64,000 nucleotides of DNA from Ctenosaura bakeri (taxonomy: Eukaryota; Chordata; Lepidosauria; Squamata; Iguanidae): the NCBI GenBank assembly GCA_948474755.1, contig CAOLHI010001810.1, positions 186,001-250,000 on the forward strand. The letters run 5' to 3'. Each line of letters starts with the position of its first letter. Within the stretch, counting starts at the first letter, position 1. Under the pieces are notes generated by a model. The model did no database searches and had not been told where the DNA came from. It saw nothing but the letters and a program-made list of their open reading frames with translations. Positions 49,080-61,569 of the stretch are shown one piece after another. The position numbers and the translations under genes were made by a program.

Positions 49080-50340
49080 AATAAAAAAACTTGGTAAATA
49101 AAGTTAGTACCAAGTGGGCTTCCAAGGGGAGGGCATTCATAAACAGGATGTCATGTAGAAGGGTTTCTACCACGTCCCCACATGATGTATTTATTGCTTC
49201 CATTAGGACACAGAGGAGGATCCCACCAGCAGATATCAGTTTTGGGGCAGATATGTATATGGTTAGTTGCTCCTTCAAGTGTCAATATCCCAAGACATTA
49301 AGGTTTTGAAGGTCATCATCAGTACCTTGAATTCAGACTGGAACCACATTGACAGAAAGTGTGATAGATGCTGCTGCTGTGATTGAGGAGCAACTGATTG
49401 TGCATGAGGCTGAGCCAATGAGCGAGCAATTCAACCTGCAAACATCCCCTGCACTGGAAGTTCAAACAGAGACAGAGTTGCCCCAGTCAGCTCATGATGG
49501 AGAGAGAACCAGCAGTGAAGCAGAGAAGTCGCAGCCAGCTGTGCCCATCAGCCCTCAATGACACAGAAGGCTGAAACGGGCTGCTCAGAGGGAGGCTGCA
49601 TGGACTAGGCTGAGGAAACAATAACAAGCAGCACCTGCTCACAATGCCTATTTAAGCCTGCCAGCATGGCTGCTCCTTGCTTGCAGCAAATTATTAGCAA
49701 GGCCTCATGACTTTTGTATCTCCTGCTCCCTGAAACCCTCCGGACGGATCTCTGCCTCCTGAACCTTTGGACTAGAACTTGACCTGGCTCGGCTTCTGTT
49801 TTCCTGGTGTTTGGTATATTCAGACTCTCCTTGAAAGTATTCCTGGCCTCCCTCCTCCCTTCCTGGCTGCAGCACGGCAGGGAGAGATTCCTGACAGCAA
49901 GTGTAGTCCTTTCTTGCACTAGCTGGAGCTTCAGAGTCATCTTCAAGGGCAGCCCCACCTACAGCACATTATAGTAGTCTAACTGGGAAGTTACCAGTGC
50001 ATGGACTGCTGAAGCTAAGTTATCCCTGTTCAGTAAAGGCTGTAGCTGGTATACTAGTCAGAGCTGGTGCCAAGCACTCCAAACCATGGAGTCCACTTGG
50101 GGGCTGAAACACATCTAGGAGTATTCCCAAGCTATATGCTTGCTCCTTCATGAGGCATGTAACCACATCCAGAGCAGGCTGTTTACCTGATTTCCAAACT
50201 GGAGAACTACCAGTCCACACAGCTCCATCTTATTGGGATTCAGCTTCAGTTTAATGCTCTTCAACCAGCCCATTACAGCATCTAGACACTGGTATAAGAC
50301 CTGCACAACTTCAGGTGACTCTGACTCTAATAGAGTTGAG
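49080..50340. repeat. Old interspersed repeat interrupted by an LTR-like insertion
   Basis: The flanks (AAGTGGGCTTCCAAGGGGAG at about 49113, CAGTGCATGGACTGCTGAAG at about 49996, GATTCAGCTTCAGTTTAATG at about 50238) resemble one repeat common in reptiles. Between about 49346 and 49900 lies different sequence with a TATTTAAG box and a CCTGACA end, suggesting a Gypsy-type LTR inserted there. Both calls are by recognition only. Confidence 0.35.
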
Positions 50341-51079
50341 TGAGAATTTTATTGCAGTTCACTTTTTTAATATCCAGAATGAAAGAATGTGAGATTTTAA
50401 AAATTCAGAAGTGCCAAAAGCTGAAACTTCATCTATGCAGGCCTACAATTTTAAGTGTTTTAACTTTTAAAAGTCTTGTTTTTAATCCCTGTGCATTTAC
50501 CTATGTAACTGCCAAATTAGTGCTGCCAACTATCGTCTTAGCAAACAATCCTGTAGAAAAAGAAAAATGGGGAGAACCTGAAAAAGCCAATGTGGCTGCA
50601 CAGAAAACTCAAGGAGCAAGTGAAAATAAAAAAACAGCATTTATAAAGAATGGAAGGAAGGACAAATCACCAACAAAGAGCACAGATCTGCAGCCCAAGC
50701 TTGCAGGAATACAGGAAGCCCCCCCCCTTTTGATGCCACATTATATGAGGACTCACTCTTTTGACACTTCCAAATTAAGGAAAAGTTCCATTAATTTGAT
50801 AAGGGTTCTACTCTTTCATCAGCTCTTCTTGACTATGGAGGCTTGCCTGGAACCCTCACATGTGCGCACTGCTTGCAAAGTTTGCTGAGAAGAGGGAAAA
50901 GGTGCTAAGCTGGCTAAGAGATTTTGCAAGCAGTACCTGTGCAGTTGGTTGGTTCCAAGTGAGCCTCCATAAGTCTTTCATGCTCTCTACAGTACCAGTA
51001 TATGGATTCTACTTTTCAACCAAGTCCCTTTTCTGGCAGTGCTCTGGTCCTTAACCTGCCAGATAAGTGGGGGAAGCCT

Positions 51080-53694
51080 GTAGTATAAGGATAGCTAAAG
51101 TTCAGAATGAGCTGAAACTGGGTAGGCAAGCAAAAAACAACAAAAACAGGTGTTTCAGATACAATTGAAGCAAGAGGATGACCAAAGGAACAGTGGAGCT
51201 GCTGCCCAGTAAAATGCCCAAAGGTCACAACAAAAAGGCGGAACAGCTCAATAACTATTTTGCTTCTGTTCAGTTTTCTCCCAAAAAGAGAACCGTGTGC
51301 TTCCACGCACTAGCAGAGACTTGGCAAGGGATCCAGATTGCAAATCAGAATTGACAAAGAGATAGTCAGGAATCACTTAGTTAACCTAAATGAATTCAAA
51401 TCTGTAGGGTCAGACACACTGCAGCCCAGAATATTGAAGGAACTTGCTGACATACTCTCTGAACCTCTTGCCTCTGAGCCTCATTTTTTGAGAAATCTTG
51501 GAGAACAGGTGAAATGCCAAAGGACTGGGTGGGGTGAGATAGTGGGGTGCCACAGGGTTCTGTCCTGGGCCCAGTGCTATTCAACATCATCATCAACAAC
51601 TCAGATGAAGGAGTGGAGGGCATGCTGATCAAATCTGCAGATAACACCAAATTAGGAGAGGTTGCTAATACCCCAGAGGACAAATTTCAAAATGACCTTG
51701 ACAGATTGGAGAGCTGGGCCAAAGCTCACAAAATGAGTTTCAACAGAGAGAAACGTAAGGTCCTACACTGAGGGAGGAAAAATGGAATGCACAAATATAG
51801 GATGGGGGACACACGGCTGGATGACAGTACTTGTGAAATGGATCTCGGAGTCTTGGTAGATCACAAGCTGAACATGAGTCAGCAGTGTGATGCAGCAGCC
51901 AAGAAAGCCAACGTAATTCTTGGTGGCATCAATAGGAGTACGGTGTCTACATTGAGGGAGGTAATGGTATCACTTTATTCTGTACTGGTTAGACATTGTC
52001 TGGAATACTGTGTCCAGTTCTGGGCACCTCAGTTCAAGAAGGATATCAACAAGCTGGAATATGTCCAGAGGAAGGCGACCAACATGGTGAATGGTCTGGG
52101 AGCCATGCCCTATGAGGAACGGCTTAGGGAGCTGAGTATGTTTAGTCTGCAGAAGAGAAGGTTAAGAGGGGACATGACAGTCATGTTTAAATATTTGAAG
52201 GGATGTCATGTCGAGGAGGGAATGCACTTGTTTTCTGCTGCTCCAGAGACTAGGACAAGGAGCAATGGATTCAAGCTGCAGGAATGAGATTTCATCTGAA
52301 CCTCAGGAAGAACTTCCTGACAGTCAGAACTGTCCGGCAATGAAATATGCTGCCTCAATGGAGTATGGTGGAGTTTCCTTCTTTGGAGGTTTTTAAGCAG
52401 AGGCTGGATGGCCATCTGTTGGGAATGCTTTGATGGGTGTTCCTCCATGGCAGGGGGTTGGACTGGATGGCCCCTCTGGTCTCTTCCCACTCTATGATTC
52501 TATGACTGTCGACAAGTAAACATTGCTCCTCTCTTTAAAAAAGAAAGGGGGGGGGCAAAAAAAAGATCCAGAAAATCACAGGCCAATCAGCCAGACCTCA
52601 ATAGCAGGAAAAATATCAGAACAGATTATAGAGAAGTCTGCAAGCATTTTGATGACAAAGCAGTGACTAATAGAGGTTGGCATGGGTTTTTCAAGAATAA
52701 ATCCTACCAAACTAACCTTAACCTTTTTTTTTTAATTGGGTAGATAGTGGAAATGTTATGGATGTCATTTATCTGGATTTCACCAAAGCATTTGATAAGG
52801 TCCCCAATGATAGTCTGATCAACAAACTGACTAAATATGGAATAGATGGAAGCATCATTACATGAATCCATAATTGGTTAGAAAACCATGCTCAGAGAGC
52901 AGTCTTCAGTGGCTGAGCTTCAGACTAGTAGGAGGTCTCAAGTGGAGTGCCACAAGGTTCTGTCCTGGAGCTGACACTTCAATATTTTTTATCAGTGATT
53001 TAGATAATGGGATGTAGGGAATCCCTATCAAATTTGTGAATGATACAAAACTGGGAGGGGTAGCTAACATATTGGAAGACAGGAACAGAAAACTCGACTG
53101 AAATTAATAAAGTACAATTCAAGAGAGACAAATGCAAAATTCTACATTTAGGTCACAAAAACCAAAGACATAGACATAGGATGGGGGGTACTTGGCTCAG
53201 CAGTACTGCATATGAAAAGGACCTTGTGATTATTGCTGATCATAAACTGAATGTGACCAAGCAGTGTGATGCTGCAGCAAAGAAGGCAAATGCTATCTTA
53301 CTCTGAATTAATAGAAACATAGTTTTCAAGTCAAGAGAAATAATCATTCTACTATACTCTGAACTTGTCAGGTCTCATCTGGAATATTGTGTTCATTTAA
53401 AGAAGAATATGGACAAGTTGCAGCAGGTTCAGAGAAGGGCAACAAGGATGATAAGAAGTATGGAGAAAAAAATATATGACGAGGTTGAAGGAGTTGGACA
53501 TGTTCACCATGGAGAAGAGAAGACTGAAGGATGATGTTATATACTTCAAGGGCTGTCACAAAGAGGAGGTGCAGGATTATTCTCTGCTGCCTTGGAGGGT
53601 AGGACCAGGTCAAATGGTTTGAAGTTACAGAAGGATAGATTTTGACTGAAGAAGATGGCCCGTGGGGCCCTTCCAAGTCTGTGATTCTATGAAT
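51080..53694 (+). mobile_element. CR1 LINE, interrupted by a second CR1
   Basis: The left part (51080-51541) encodes CR1 ORF2 segments (KNNKNRCFRY, KAEQLNNYFASV, ENLGEQ-like). The reading resumes at about 52508 with APLFKK, DPENHRPISQTS and later FTKAFDKVPNDSLINKLTKY and SGVPQGSVL, ending in GATTCTATGA at about 53690, the CR1 octamer tail. Many stops and frameshifts show that it is old. The interruption is the copy at 51542-52507. Confidence 0.75.
51542..52507 (+). mobile_element. 5'-truncated CR1 nested in another CR1
   Basis: Starts at [15 protein letters not shown] (RT motif B region), continues with [34 protein letters not shown] and the C-terminal YEERLRELSMFSLQKRRLRG, and ends with TCTATGATTCTATGA, the CR1 3' repeat. 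Its ORFs (74, 166 and 62 codons) are much less damaged than the surrounding copy, so it is younger. It is 5'-truncated as usual for CR1. Confidence 0.8.
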
Positions 53695-55041
53695 CCTGCT
53701 GGATCTGGCTGCATATCCATATAAGCCACTACTGTGTTCCTGAGGCCTCTAAGAAATTCACAAAGCATCAGAGCTTTGGAAAGGTACTCTTTTTGAACCA
53801 CCACTCCAACAACCCCTCAAACAGAATGAGGCCAGCCCCCATGATGGCTGGAGGATTCTGAGAGCTGTAGTCCAAAAGAATAACTTTTTGAGTCCACATA
53901 CTCAAAGAGTCCACACACACTTTCTGTTGTTGCTGTAACCCACCTCCTTAACTCAGATACAGTTGTATGCTGCCACTGAATTGTCTAATTCCATAATGTG
54001 TTTGGAAGCTAAATTTTATGAGGCTCTCTGAGGCAACAGGCCCTTATTTTGGTGTAAAAGATGAAGCAAGGTTTCCCTGCTGATTCTTCTCCCAAGGTGA
54101 GAATTAAATGGAATTAGTAGTAATGCTAACATGGTGTACTCAGAGACAAAAACCAACTTGCTTTCTCCTTCCAACCTTTTTTCTTTTTCCTCATTCTTCC
54201 TTCACTGCCACCTCCTCCGCAACCCCGATGATGCCAGGGAGTCCTGAGGCTTTAGTATTCTCTTCTTTTGTGTAGTGTGGTTGAAGCATGAGTGCACTTT
54301 GAATAACTCAACTCTCCAAGCAAAGACAAATTAATTCTTTTTTAAAAGAAATAATGGTGCAAAGGCAAAGAATCCTTATACCAGCATATCTTAGTTAACA
54401 AAGCCTCTGGAAAAAAAAACCTTCCTTTTTTAAAAGTCTCTTTTATGCTTGTGTTCACCCCCTGCATACAATTTTGCTCCCCATCCTCCATACAACTAGA
54501 AGTCTTGCAACAACACCAGCATGGGAGGAATGCAAAGGGCAAATGGAGAAACACAGACTTCCAGTGTCAGGCTGCAGCAGCATGTCTGCAGTAAACAATG
54601 AAATAAAAGCTCAAGCCAGGAAAGAATGGGATTGTACTCTAGCCAGTATTACAGTAGCTGTGTGCACTTGCTTACAATAAGCAAGGTAAACAGCAGCTGC
54701 CTCCAGAAACCTGTACTGGCCATGCACAAATAGCAAACCCCAGAGAAAAAGGGAATACAGATTAGCCTGCCTCACCAGTTATGTCCAGCATGTTAATAAA
54801 GCATAGATTGATAGACCAAAAAGGAAATTATAAGAAAAATGGAAGCTGGTGAAAGAAGGGGGAAAAAACCATTGCCCAGGAACACACATACTTGGTCAAC
54901 TAAGGTATAGCTGCATTCCCAGATCTAGATTACATTGAGCAGCTGATGAAGGTAAGCTGCAATGATATGCAGAACTTGGGAAATATTACTCTTGGACTAC
55001 GGTACCCAGGATCTCCAACCATCATGACCACTTTTTTTAAC

Positions 55042-55270
55042 TAAGGGCCTTTCTGCATTAAATAACTATTGCACTATGATTCCACTTTAACAGCCATGGT
55101 TCTGTTCTATGGAATCATAGGATTTGTAGCTTAGGGAGGGATATTAAGTACTCTCAGCCAGAGAGCTCCAGTACCTCCCAAGACTACAAAACCCAGGATT
55201 CCATAGCAGGCAGCCATGATAGTTAAAGTGGAATCATAGTGCAATAGTTATACAGTGAGGAAAGGCCCTA
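55042..55270. mobile_element. hAT-like palindromic MITE
   Basis: AAGGGCCTTTCTGCATTAAA on the left and ACAGTGAGGAAAGGCCCT on the right are inverted ends, with internal CTATGGAATCATAGG and CAGGATTCCATAG arms. A second, more diverged copy lies at about 55420-55665. Confidence 0.55.
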
Positions 55271-55419
55271 AGACAAGATGCCAGAGCACATCCAGTTGTT
55301 GGAAATAGCAGCTTCTTTTTTCCATGAACAAAATGTTGTGTTAGTGTTTCCCCCAGCTTGTTGTTTGTCTATGTATATGAGAATTTGTTTCACTGAGTAT
55401 CAACCCTTCCTGCAGCCTA

Positions 55420-55665
55420 GAATCATGATACCACTGTAACCACCATGGCTTTATCCATTGGAATCCCGGGACTTTTAATTTGATGGGAAACCTAGAGTTC
55501 TCTGCTACAGGGAGCTCTGGTGCTCTAGATCAGGGGAGTGAGCCAAAGTGAAAAGAGAATTCTAAGCTCTTCATCAAACTACAAATTCCATGATTCAGTA
55601 GGAAAGAGACATGGCAGTTAGAGTGGTATCAAACTGCTACAATGGTATAGTGCAGATATACTCCT
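55420..55665. mobile_element. hAT-like palindromic MITE, diverged copy
   Basis: Left arm TAGAATCATGATACCACTGT and right arm AGTGGTATCAAACTGCTACA with inner TTGGAATCCCGGG and CCATGATTCAGTAGG. Clear terminal ends are missing. Confidence 0.4.
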
Positions 55666-56083
55666 GGAGTGGTACAATTCAGGGGAAAAAAATCTTTGCA
55701 AATCTTTGGAGCAAAATCTGTTCATGAATCCCAGTGATACGCCTTGTTTTTGGCTCCTGTGTGTACAACTGCTGCCGTTCAGGAGAGAATGCCTGGCAGG
55801 CGGTGGGGAGTACACAATAGCTATGCCTTGGAGGAAACGTATACTGCTGCCCAAACTCATTGGACTCTTCACAAGTGGATCTTCCACCTAGCACTGGCAG
55901 CTGTCATCCTTGATCTCACTTACCCTCTAGGATCTTCTCCCCTACCAGCTGCAGAATTATTTACTTGCAAATATTCTTATCCCTTTTTTAAAAAATGTTA
56001 GCAGAATCCACTTGTAACCTTGATAAGTAGCAGGATGGGTGCTTATTTTTACTTGCTAAGTACGGAACCCTCATACCTAACTT

Positions 56084-56262
56084 AGGCCATTTCCGCACTA
56101 GCCTGTTATAGCGCAATGATTCCACTTTCAACATCCTCTGGAATCCTGGGGTTTGCAGTTTCGGGAGGGGCTGGCCCCTCCCGAAACTGCAAACCCCAGG
56201 ATTCTATAGGATGTTGAAAGTGGAATCATTGCGCTGTAACAGGCTAGTGCGGAAATGGCCTT
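56084..56262. mobile_element. Near-perfect palindromic hAT-like MITE
   Basis: The element is one hairpin of about 85-nt arms around a CTGG loop. Ends are GGCCATTTCCGCACTAGCC and GGCTAGTGCGGAAATGGCC, and the centre is CGGGAGGGGCTGGCCCCTCC. Only a few arm mismatches are visible (for example TCTGGA against TCTATA). It is the best preserved copy of the family in the window. The ORF crossing it on the minus strand is not a gene. Confidence 0.75.
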
Positions 56263-56852
56263 AGTGGTGGCTTTGGAGCAACAGAGAGCTGAGCAGAAGA
56301 GGAGTTCCAAAAACTGAGAAGGGCAGCAAGGCCATCTCAAGACATTTTGTTACTTGAGGGAAGGGATAAGATGGCAACCTCTTCCCAGTATATATACCAG
56401 CTGACTGGACTGGCACTTGTGTCTGCTGAGGCATAGGAGAACGTCCACACCTCAGCAGAAAGGCTGGTTTTTGGAGGTGACATAATCTTTGCATGGCACA
56501 CACAGCTCTGCCCTCCAGCAAAGGGACACAGCTGGAAAGTTCATGGAAAACAATTGAGAGGTTGTTTCTAGTGCTCCCCTGCATCTGCTGCCTGATGTAG
56601 TTGTCTCATTCTGTTTAACGATAGGGGTAGCCTTGGATGCTACTCACTGCAAATCTGTTTCCAGAGAGGAAATTCACAGAAAACAACCACGATTTACTAA
56701 TCACTGTCTAGGTTCAGTCAACAAGGGAGATAAAATAAAGCTTAATGAAGATGGAAATACAGTTAACTGAAGGTTCTGAGAGAAGGTATATGGCCTGTTT
56801 TGAAAGGGTGTACATTCTCTCCAAAGAAGCAGATACACAGGACAGGGTACTC

Positions 56853-56999
56853 CTAGGCCATTTCTGCACTAAACTGTTATAGCGCTATTATTCCACTTTC
56901 AACATCCTATGGAATCCTGGGGTTTGCAGTTTCAGGAGGGACCACTGGTAGAAATGGCCACTAGTGCAGAAATCGCCACTAGTGCAGAAATGGCTCTAG
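56853..56999. mobile_element. Truncated hAT-like MITE with duplicated right end
   Basis: A complete left arm (AGGCCATTTCTGCACTAAAC onward to TTGCAGTTTCAGGAGGG) is followed, instead of the inverted arm, by three short end copies GAAATGGCCACTAGTGCAG / GAAATCGCCACTAGTGCAG / GAAATGGCTC, a small tandem duplication of the terminal sequence. Confidence 0.5.
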
Positions 57000-57600
57000 A
57001 TTTAAGCCTTCTCCTGTATATTCAGGTAGGGTTGGCCACTTAGGAGTATCTAAGCCTTCAGCTCTCATGCGTAAGTTTTCACAGACTCCAGTCCTTTTCT
57101 TCAGTTGCATCTGAAGATGTGGACTGGGAGTCCATGAAAGCTTACGCTGACGCATATAAAATGAGGTTTTAGAAATAAGACTAGTAAAATATTAACAAGA
57201 ATTCTGTTTGTAAAAATGGTGGGGAGTTCATTGGGAATGAGTAGCGGTTGTTTTGGCTATGTTGATAGCTGTGTAATTAGCATCTTCTAGAAATTTCCAT
57301 TTATGCAGCGTTCGGAAAAGTTAACATTTTGGATGTACTGACTCCCCTAATCAGCATGGCCAGTGGCTATTCTGGCTTGTGGTAGGGGGATTCTGATATT
57401 GTTGTCCCCAAAAAACAACTTGTCCAAGCTCTGCATGAATGAACTTCATTAGGAAGCCAGTCCAGTCAGCTATGATTTTAGAGTGACTGTTAGAGAAGCA
57501 AAGAAAACATTCTAGTTTCTAAATGCCATATTGTAGAATATTATATTGAATAACTTTGCCAGAAAGCTAATAAAGAAATCTATTTCAAGCTACCCCTAAG

Positions 57601-57636
57601 TGTTCATTCTTTTGTTTGTTTGTTTGTTTGTTTTTA
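57601..57636 (+). repeat. (TTTG)n microsatellite
   Basis: Tandem TTTG units ending in TTTTTAGGCC. Simple repeat only. Confidence 0.8.
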
Positions 57637-57906
57637 GGCCAAGTCCTCTCATAAGGTAGCCTACAGAAAACAATACAACATCATATTTCAACAAAAGAAA
57701 CGTTTTAAAGTAGCAATATAAACCAATTCAAACAGCAGCATATCATTCTGATTATATACTACAACTTTCATACAGTTTCAGACTAGCAGCACTATAAATC
57801 CTGGAATAAAATGCAAATATTTGTCTTTTTAAGGCCCATTTAAAAAGCTGTAGAACCATAAATCCATTGGGAGAATATAAACATGAGGTCAGTATCAAGA
57901 ACACTC

Positions 57907-58101
57907 AGGGCCTTATCACACTACACTGTTATAGTGCTATTATTCCACTTTAACTGCCATGGCAACATCGCATGGAATCATAGGATTTGCAGTGTAGGGA
58001 GAGGCATTTAGAATTCTCAGCCAGAGAGCTCTAGTGCTCCCAGTGCCTCACCAAACTACAAAGTGGAATAATAGCACTATAACAGTGTAGTGTGATAAGG
58101 G
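57907..58101. mobile_element. hAT-like palindromic MITE
   Basis: Left end GGGCCTTATCACACTACACT, right end AGTGTAGTGTGATAAGGG, perfect inverted ends over about 17 nt. It has the internal family core TATAGTGCTATTATTCCACT and its complement. Confidence 0.6.
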
Positions 58102-58597
58102 ACTCCAGTCTCTGCTACCAACCCATCCCACTGATCTTATTAACAGGACCAGCCCATAATCTATTTAGTGGGGGATCATCCTGTAATGTCAAGAGGAAGA
58201 GATTCCCCCCGCTCCATGCACATGTGTGCTTGGATTAAGATGTCAGTACTTACCACAAGCAAGCCCACCGGCAGGGTCTTCAACAGGTAATCTCAAGGCC
58301 TGCATACATTTGTATGGTGCAGGAGTCATATTTATGGCCCCAAATTGTTTAACTCTTTAAAGGTCACCATGAGCACTTTAAAGGTGGCCTAGAAATGCAC
58401 AAATAACCAGTGCAACTAGTACAGTGCTATACATTTTCCAGCTGCCTGATCCTTGCTGGCATGTGGGTGAAATGCCTGCGTAGGCAGTCTACACAGAGTA
58501 AAAGAAAAAAAGTCTAATCTGGGTGTCAGTAAATGAATAAGAGAGGCTAGGTCAGCCTATTAGCCTTGTATCATCCTAAGCTGGATACCACCTCTTC

Positions 58598-58802
58598 TAG
58601 GTCGTTTCCTCACTACACTGTTATAGTGCTATTTTATTCCACTTTCAACATCCTATGGAATCCTGGGGTTTGCAGTTTACGGAGGGGCTTTTAGAATTCT
58701 CGGCCAGGGAGCTCTTTGGCTTCAGTAAAATACAAACCCCAGAATTCCACAGGATGTTGAAAGTGGAATATCCCCATAACAGCGTAGTGCAGAAATGGCC
58801 TA
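58598..58802. mobile_element. hAT-like palindromic MITE
   Basis: Left end TAGGTCGTTTCCTCACTACA, right end GCGTAGTGCAGAAATGGCC, with internal CATCCTATGGAATCCTGGGG and its complement CCCCAGAATTCCACAGGATG. One arm contains small indels. Confidence 0.6.
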
Positions 58803-59409
58803 TCTCCCCACAGGTAGTGTGACGTCCAAGAGAAACCCAGTGGTGAGAACTGGATTCCTAAGTAGGAACTCAACCAAGACTGCTTATAACCCTCCATCTC
58901 AGATCAACTGGTTTCCCTACCCCTACCTCTCTTTCCTGCTTTTGTGGGCCTTGTGCATATTTTGTTACTGCTGTGAAAACAAGGAATGGGCAAGAGCATG
59001 ATCACTGTACAGTTACCAGAAAAGGAGTTCCTCAAAATCTAAATGTGGAAGGTGCATATGTCCCAGGACCAAGACCTAAAACACTGGAAATTAACATGTG
59101 GCTTTCCAAAGATTATTGGATTGCAACACCCAACATCCACAGCCAGCATAGCTAATAGCAAGGGATGATAGAAGTTGCAACAACAACATCTTGAGGGCCT
59201 CAAATTGCCTGCTTTTGATCTAAAGACACATAATGCAACAAAGCTGATCCAGTGGGCTTGGAAGCTGTAGTGTGCTCTGCTTTGAATGCCTTCCAGGTGG
59301 GAAAGGCAGCATATAAACGCAAGAACAAGATTGTTCACTTCTGACAATGAATTGGATCTTGGCTTGGCCATGCTTGAAGAAGACCCACTGGAACCAATAG
59401 GATTTAAAA

Positions 59410-60195
59410 TACAGTCATCCCTCCACATTCGCTACGGTTAGGGGCACAGGACCCCCGTGAAAGTGCAAAAACTGTGAGCCCTTTTCGCACGATGTCGCTG
59501 TCTCATTTCTGCCACAGGATGGTAGCGGTTGGCAGACCACACTTCCGCATGATGTTGTCGCCGTCCCACTGCCATCCTGTTGCGGAGCGTCATGCTTGCA
59601 CAGTTTTCGCAAAACAGAAAAAAATCCATTTCAAGTCTGCGATTGCGCAACACCCCATCACTTCTGGTCATGCAGAAGCTGTGGAAGTGCATTGGCGACA
59701 CTTCCTTCCATAGCACAGCAATGGAAAAAAAACCCAGCTACACTGCAGAAAGATGTGGCACCATTGTGTTCTCTTCCGCATGGACTGAGCGGGTGCAGAG
59801 GGGAGCATTGCTGACGCAGTCTTTTCTGGAGCCGGAACTGCAGCAAGATGACGTGGAAGAATGTCATTGTGTGGAAATGGCCTAGGCCTTCCCAAACCAC
59901 ATTTCACACACAAAAAGTATGATCACCGTATTCAACCCACCGTGGATTCCTTTGAGGCATCAGGGACCCTTCACAAAGCAGAAGTGGCTGGCTGGTGGGG
60001 CTTACTGCCATTTCCACTGCTGCCCCACACCATTTTTAACAGAGACTTACAAGCCTCGTTCACAGTTTCTCAGCCTCACAAAGCTTGCAGTCTCTATTAA
60101 AAATGGCATAGGGAGGCAGCAGCGGTGACAGCAAATAATCCATGAATAATCAAATCCACAAAAGTGAAACCCGCAAATGTGGAGGGCTGATTGTA
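59410..60195. mobile_element. Tigger/pogo-like element with a nested insertion
   Basis: Ends TACAGTCATCCCTCCACATT and AAATGTGGAGGGCTGATTGTA with TA borders. About 410 nt of a different family interrupt it (59478-59884). Left and right portions on either side (ATTCGCTACGGTTAGGGGC; GAATAATCAAATCCACAAAA) match the other Tigger-like copies. Confidence 0.6.
59478..59884. mobile_element. hAT-like element nested in the Tigger-like copy
   Basis: Opens GCCCTTTTCGCACGATGTCG and closes CATTGTGTGGAAATGGCCTA, imperfect inverted ends shared with the element at 19455. It is CpG-richer than its surroundings and produces several overlapping ORFs on both strands (59438-59913) that are hairpin artefacts. No exact target duplication was recognised. 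Confidence 0.45.
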
Positions 60196-61569
60196 GTCAT
60201 AACCATCTTGTCCTATTGATTTCAATGGTTCTACTCTAAACAATACAATATGATATATTTTACCACAACTCTATTCAGGTTTATCTCATACCCTCCACTT
60301 TTCATGCAGGGTCTTCTGGTACTAGTAACTGCCAATGGGGCATTGAACAGATGCAGGATTTAGTTCATAAATGTTTGAATACAGTTTGCCATATTTATAT
60401 CTGAATAGTCATCATAAAAGGATTGTTTGTATAAGAACCTACCCACTAAAAATTATAAGTATCAGTATTAGAAACCTACAGTATTTTGTGAATAAATGTT
60501 TGGAGAACTATATCAACAAAATAACCTCAATATTCATTTTGCCATGGGGTACAATGTATACAGAGCCTTTGGAGTGTGTCAGGGTGGATTCACATGATCA
60601 GCAACCGGGCTTTCTCCATTAACTCCATCTTTGGAGCTTCACTGTGAACAGCTTGACAGTCATCCAAGTCTGTAACGAATTCTCAGATGCAAATGCTGAT
60701 CCAGGTAATGATAGAAATCTGTGTCAGCAGTGGCTATTGTCTGCCTAGCACTGGTGGAACAATCAATGTTAACTGGACATTAACATCCCATGGATGTTAA
60801 CAGTATTTAACTGGCACAACTAATGGCAGTACTCTCAGTGCAATTAGAACAGGCTAGGGTGGGCTGCAGTCATTCACACCAATCAAGTGAGTTTAAAAAT
60901 GATCTTCATATTAACACACTTGTCCTTAGTATGTTAAGTTTAGATATTATAAAACAACAAGTGTTTCTTTTTTTATTAACACTATTGATTCCTCCAGCAA
61001 CACCACTTTTATTTAAATTTAAAATTTATACAACATCTTTTGAAATACATTGCTCAAGGCAGTAATCAAAAAGGAACAGAGGTTATAATAAAGGGAGCTG
61101 GGACTAACGGATGCAGTCTGAGGCCTTTATCTTTTTGAGAATGCATTTAGTTCTGTCATTCATTTTGTTGAATTTGCCATGAAATCAAACACTGTTTTCC
61201 CCCAAGCAGCTCTCAGAAGGTATACAAAGTACACAAAAGGAATGAAGTTTTAGCAAACAAAAAGTTTTAAGCAAACTTGTGGTTGAGTTCATTTTTCCCC
61301 AACTTTATACAGTATTATGAAAGTAGCTCTACAAAATTCTGCATGCTCCTGTATTTTCTGGCTCTTTATCCCATGAATAGAAACTATGTAGAAAAATTGT
61401 TCTGAACTCTGATTAGTTATCAGGTCTGCAGCACTCTGAATAACCTTGGCTTATTTCCACACACCATAAAAACACAAAATACATTTTCTGTGGATTTGTG
61501 AGTTAGAGGCAGGATTTTGGTGCAATGTCAGTGTTACTATTCAGACCCAGGAAAATAGTTTGGACCAGA

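Noticed and set aside
49349..49561. Acidic 70-residue plus-strand ORF
   Set aside because: Lies in an LTR-like insertion in an older repeat. No domain is recognised.
59438..59913. Multiple ORFs on both strands
   Set aside because: Products of a palindromic, CpG-richer transposon.
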